DNA of 16,851 nt from Fen-7 sp041494285 (lineage in GTDB: Archaea > Halobacteriota > Methanosarcinia > Methanotrichales > Methanotrichaceae). This document shows positions 14,477 to 16,851 of this stretch, piece by piece (position 1 is the first letter of the stretch; each line of letters begins with the position of its first letter). The position numbers were made by a program, and so were the translations under genes. The stretch lies in contig JBGQAL010000045.1 of the NCBI GenBank assembly GCA_041494285.1, positions 1 to 16,851 of the forward strand, in the 5' to 3' direction. Below the pieces are notes generated by a model that saw only the letters and a program-made list of their open reading frames with translations, had not been told where the DNA came from and did no database searches.

Positions 14477-16180
14477 CTAAAACGTCCTGCCTGCTCCAAG
14501 AAGCATGTGTTCCAGTATCGGACCGAGTACAAAGACGGGGAAGAACGTCAGAGCGCCTACAATTATCACAGTGCCAACCAGCATTACCACAAAGAGGGGA
14601 TGAGCCACAGACAGAGTTGCCGCGCTAAATGGCACTATTTTCTTCTGAGCCAGAGATCCGGCAATGGCCAATGCCGGCAGGATGGTGGCAAACCTGCCCA
14701 CCAGCATACCCAGGGCTGTAGTCATGTTGTAGAAGATGGTATTCGCATTCAGGCCTGCAAAAGCTGATCCATTGTTGCCGCATGCCGATGCAAAGGCATA
14801 GATTATCTCTGACAGTCCGTGGGGCCCTGCATTGTTCAAGCTGGACAGACCCGCAGGCAGCACTACAGCCAACGTCGCAAGCAGCAACAAGGTCACCGAT
14901 GGCGCCAATAGGCCGATGACCGCCATGATCATCTCAGAGGGCTCCAGTTTCTTGCCGAAGAGTTCAGGCGTCCTGCCTATCATCAGTCCGGCGATGAACA
15001 TTGTCATGATGGCATAGAAGATCATGCCTATCAGGCCTACACCAACTCCACCGAAGACCACCTCGCCTATGGCCATATTGAAGAGAAGCACCAGACCTGT
15101 CAGTGGCATAAAGCTGTCGTGCATCCCGTCAACTCCTCCGTCTGAGGTTACTGTAGTAGACTCGGCGAAGAGAACCGTTGGGACTATGCCAAAGCGCGTC
15201 TCCTTGCCTTCCAGGTTAATGCCTCCGGCTACGCCGAGATGATCGAGCAGGGGGTTACCATTCGTCTCTGACCAGAGGGCGACCCCTAACCCTACAAGGT
15301 ATAACAACAGCATGGACGCAAATATGGCCCAGCCCTGCCCCCGGTTCTTGAGCATCGCTCCCAGGGCAAAGGGCAGCGATGCCGCTATCAGCAGCATTCC
15401 CAGCACCTGCAGCGAATCAGTCAATGGTGTCGGGTTTTCAAATGGATGGGCTGAGTTGGCGTTGAAGAAGCCGCCTCCGTTAGTTCCCAGGAACTTAATT
15501 GCGTCCTGCGAGGCCGTAGGCCCAACTGCGATTAGTTGCTCTCCACTATCAGGTGTTTGTGCGGCGACGTAGGGCCCCAGAGTTTGAACCACGCCCTGAG
15601 ATGCAAACACCACCGCCCAGACGATCGCCAGAGGCAGTAGTAGATAGAGAACTGATCGAGTCAGGTCGACCCAGAAGTTTCCTATCGTTGCTGTATTTTT
15701 GCGGATGAAACCTCGAATCACGGCTAATGCTGCTGCTATTCCTACTGCCCCGGATAAGAAGTTCTGCACAGTCAGCCCCAGCATCTGAGTCAGATAGCTC
15801 ATTGTCTGCTCACCGCTGTATGCCTGCCAGTTTGTGTTGGTGGTGAAGGAGATTGCAGTGTTTACCGCAGTATCCCATCGGACAGATCCGAACCCTTGAG
15901 GATTGAGCGGAAGCCAACCCTGTGCTTCCTGCAGCAAAAATACTGCTATTACGCTCAGGATATTGAAAACTATGAGCGCTGATGCATATGTCTTCCAAGA
16001 CATCTCCTCGTTCTCATCGATGCCAAGCAAGCCGTAGAATCTCTTCTCAATGGGCTTGAGCAGCGGCGTCAATGGCGTACGTTCGCCGCTGAAAACTTTC
16101 GCAATATACCTTCCAGTCGGAACTGCCAGTACCGGCAAGACGCCCAGCAGGAGGGCCACATATACAAATTCCGGTGACAT
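14477..16180 (-). CDS. kdpA: KdpA, potassium-binding channel subunit (copy 2, canonical filter)
   Basis: This 567-residue KdpA has the textbook pore loops: TNTNWQAYSGE (114-124), TNGGGFFNANSAHPFENP (233-250), TSDGGVDGMHDS (345-356) and ACGNNGSAFAGL (466-477). These form the four-fold K+ selectivity filter, and Gln119 matches the E. coli Gln116 that affects K+ affinity. Other family blocks are GNFWVDLTRS (167-176), GINLEGKETRFG (320-331), GRTPEL (402-407) and LGPILEH (552-558). It is the first gene of the kdpA2B2C2 unit, after leader 2. The ATG has no clear Shine-Dalgarno site. A second ATG 17 bases upstream is in another frame and gives no KdpA sequence. This copy is the one expected to be an ordinary high-affinity K+ pump. 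Confidence 0.96.
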   Translation of the reverse strand: MSPEFVYVALLLGVLPVLAVPTGRYIAKVFSGERTPLTPLLKPIEKRFYGLLGIDENEEMSWKTYASALIVFNILSVIAVFLLQEAQGWLPLNPQGFGSVRWDTAVNTAISFTTNTNWQAYSGEQTMSYLTQMLGLTVQNFLSGAVGIAAALAVIRGFIRKNTATIGNFWVDLTRSVLYLLLPLAIVWAVVFASQGVVQTLGPYVAAQTPDSGEQLIAVGPTASQDAIKFLGTNGGGFFNANSAHPFENPTPLTDSLQVLGMLLIAASLPFALGAMLKNRGQGWAIFASMLLLYLVGLGVALWSETNGNPLLDHLGVAGGINLEGKETRFGIVPTVLFAESTTVTSDGGVDGMHDSFMPLTGLVLLFNMAIGEVVFGGVGVGLIGMIFYAIMTMFIAGLMIGRTPELFGKKLEPSEMIMAVIGLLAPSVTLLLLATLAVVLPAGLSSLNNAGPHGLSEIIYAFASACGNNGSAFAGLNANTIFYNMTTALGMLVGRFATILPALAIAGSLAQKKIVPFSAATLSVAHPLFVVMLVGTVIIVGALTFFPVFVLGPILEHMLLGAGRTF

Positions 16181-16240
16181 TTATGTCGTCCATGGTATAA
16201 TATATTCTTAAAGAGATAAATAACTGTTGTAGTATTCACG

Positions 16241-16266
16241 ATTATAGTCGAAGAAACGACTATAAT
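16241..16266 (-). promoter_or_regulatory. Palindromic hairpin/operator before kdpA2
   Basis: ATTATAGTCG (16241-16250) and CGACTATAAT (16257-16266) form a perfect 10-bp inverted repeat with a 6-base spacer, 61 bp before the kdpA2 ATG. It matches the repeat before kdpA1 except that arm position 10 is G-C instead of A-T, changed on both arms. The spacer differs (AAGAAA versus AAGGC), so the arms are what is kept. Confidence 0.7.
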
Positions 16267-16278
16267 GTGGCGTTGAAT

Positions 16279-16452
16279 TTATCGGGTACGTTGACCAGAA
16301 ACAAAAGTGCTTGGAATTAAAAGACGTCTGCCGGTCGATACAAAGGCGTCTCCTCTGTTGATACAACTGGTAGTGGCTGCTGCCACGACAGACGTCAACA
16401 AATAAGAGATCGCAGCTAAATCATCTTTGATCGAGCCTGGACACATTCTCAT
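16279..16452 (-). CDS. Possible 57-residue leader ORF (copy 2), doubtful
   Basis: This is the exact-length counterpart of the ORF in leader 1, starting MRMCPGSIK and ending TFVSGQRTR before TAA. There is no insertion or deletion relative to copy 1. It coincides with the structured RNA element, which explains much of its conservation. Listed so that it can be tested. Confidence 0.2.
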   Translation of the reverse strand: MRMCPGSIKDDLAAISYLLTSVVAAATTSCINRGDAFVSTGRRLLIPSTFVSGQRTR

Positions 16453-16493
16453 CTTTTAAGCCTTCTTGGAGATGCGCGAATGGAAGTTTTTCC
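16323..16493 (-). ncRNA. Structured kdp leader RNA, copy 2
   Basis: This is the counterpart of the element before kdpA1. The 69-nt block 16493-16425 is identical to copy 1. The long stem is 5'-GACGUCUGUCG (16396-16386) with 5'-CGGCAGACGUC (16333-16323): 11 pairs, one of them a U-G wobble. The nested hairpin GUGGC-AGCA-GCCAC (16386-16373) has a G-C pair where copy 1 has G-U. It is read in the direction of kdpA2 from the TATA box near 16540. Spacing from the long stem to the downstream palindrome is 56 nt here and 59 nt in copy 1. Confidence 0.65.
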
Positions 16494-16536
16494 TTCAGCG
16501 TATTCTCCATGAAAGCAACCCTAAACACGGAGCGAA

Positions 16537-16545
16537 TATATAAAG
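16537..16545 (-). promoter_or_regulatory. TATA box of the leader2-kdpA2B2C2 operon
   Basis: Minus-strand CTTTATATA, preceded by an A-rich AAAAACC that could serve as the TFB recognition element. The same box is kept before kdpA1. A start near 16515 gives a leader of about 330 nt. Confidence 0.6.
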
Positions 16546-16698
16546 GTTTTTATGAAATATAAAAAGAACACTATGAAACCTTCTTAAACATGGGATTGTT
16601 CAATAATCCTTATTGTCCAATTTAAGAGATCTAACCTAATGCCCTTTCAAGCTGATTTTTCTTGAAAATAAACTTTATATTATTAAACGTACTCTTTG

Positions 16699-16737
16699 TT
16701 CAATAAAGGGATTTGGTCGTGTATGTCATTTATTGAA
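16699..16737. repeat. 9-bp inverted repeat at the transposase stop
   Basis: TTCAATAAA (16699-16707) and TTTATTGAA (16729-16737) form a perfect inverted repeat with a 21-base spacer, the right arm covering the stop codon of the transposase-like ORF. It may be a hairpin terminator or part of an insertion-sequence end. No matching terminal repeat can be checked because the element runs off the window. Confidence 0.5.
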
Positions 16738-16851
16738 TTGGCACTCTGAAATTCAACAATTCCTTCAGGCTCCATACGTGATCAGTTAGACCTTCAGCCA
16801 TTGCCGGAGTTCGCTGCGTCCATCTTTTTCTTCCCTCATTGATCTCTATTC
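16730..16851 (-). CDS. Transposase-like protein, C-terminal fragment (runs off the window)
   Basis: Forty codons of an ORF enter from the right edge and end at TAA (16732-16730). The sequence includes RTPAMAEGLTDHVWSLKELL followed by NFRVPIQ, a C-terminal pattern I associate with transposases of insertion sequences; I cannot name the IS family from this end alone. No catalytic residues are inside the window. It marks the upstream border of the kdp cluster and may have taken part in its rearrangement. Confidence 0.55.
   Translation of the reverse strand, partial: IEINEGRKRWTQRTPAMAEGLTDHVWSLKELLNFRVPIQ

Larger units (their letters stand above)
6825..16626 (-). repeat. Tandem duplication of leader-kdpA-kdpB-kdpC
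   Basis: Two paralogous units lie head to tail: 6825-11621 and 11829-16626. Offsets between matching points are almost constant (kdpC 5004, kdpB 5001, kdpA 5002, leader 5005 bp). Similarity in the non-coding part runs from the kdpA starts to about 11621/16626 and then ends, just before the zinc-finger stop codon in one copy and before AT-rich DNA in the other. The sequence between the units (11622-11828) holds the zinc-finger ORF. The duplication is old, as silent sites in kdpC differ widely. Confidence 0.85.

Noticed and set aside
1..16851. CRISPR arrays, tRNA or rRNA genes
   Set aside because: No regularly spaced direct repeats and no tRNA- or rRNA-like sequence were seen on either strand; the only long repeat is the kdp duplication.

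Overview
The window looks like a chromosomal segment of a methanogenic euryarchaeon, most likely of the Methanothrix/Methanosarcinales type. That placement is inference. It rests on archaeal TATA-like boxes instead of bacterial -35/-10 promoters, GGAGG-type ribosome binding sites, moderate GC content and the gene complement. TAG is the stop codon of six of the ten large genes, so amber is an ordinary stop here and not a pyrrolysine codon.

Left part (1-4560). On the minus strand are larC (nickel-pincer cofactor cyclometallase) and an AT-richer DUF4268 gene with a nuclease-like N-terminus. The expected start region of the DUF4268 gene is broken by an amber codon. Next comes about 660 bp without an intact gene, holding a decayed minus-strand ORF whose start resembles a metallo-beta-lactamase-fold protein. 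A plus-strand 14-TM DHA2-type MFS exporter follows and converges on kdpD.

Right part (4570-16180). All of it is on the minus strand and devoted to high-affinity K+ uptake. Transcription runs right to left: leader2-kdpA2-kdpB2-kdpC2, a 43-residue C2H2 zinc-finger protein, leader1-kdpA1-kdpB1-kdpC1, then a KdpD-like protein. The two leader-kdpABC units are tandem paralogues offset by about 5.0 kb. KdpB and KdpC are strongly conserved between copies, whereas KdpA1 is much more diverged, including in its pore loops. The KdpD protein has the ATPase-like, USP, four-helix membrane and GAF parts but no histidine-kinase module. No KdpE or KdpF is visible.

The most interesting feature is the pair of roughly 330-nt leaders in front of kdpA1 and kdpA2. 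Each starts at a TATA box and contains a block of 69 bp that is identical in both copies, followed by an 11-bp stem. All 11 pairs of this stem are kept in both copies despite seven base substitutions, with true compensatory changes, and only when read as minus-strand RNA. A second, palindromic hairpin with one compensatory change sits just before kdpA. This fits an undescribed cis-regulatory RNA (riboswitch or attenuator-like) for K+ transport. The same stretch also carries a 57-codon ORF that is open in both copies.

Right edge (16567-16851). The C-terminal 40 residues of a transposase-like protein enter from the right and end at an inverted repeat. Between it and leader2 (about 16567-16698) I see only AT-rich sequence.
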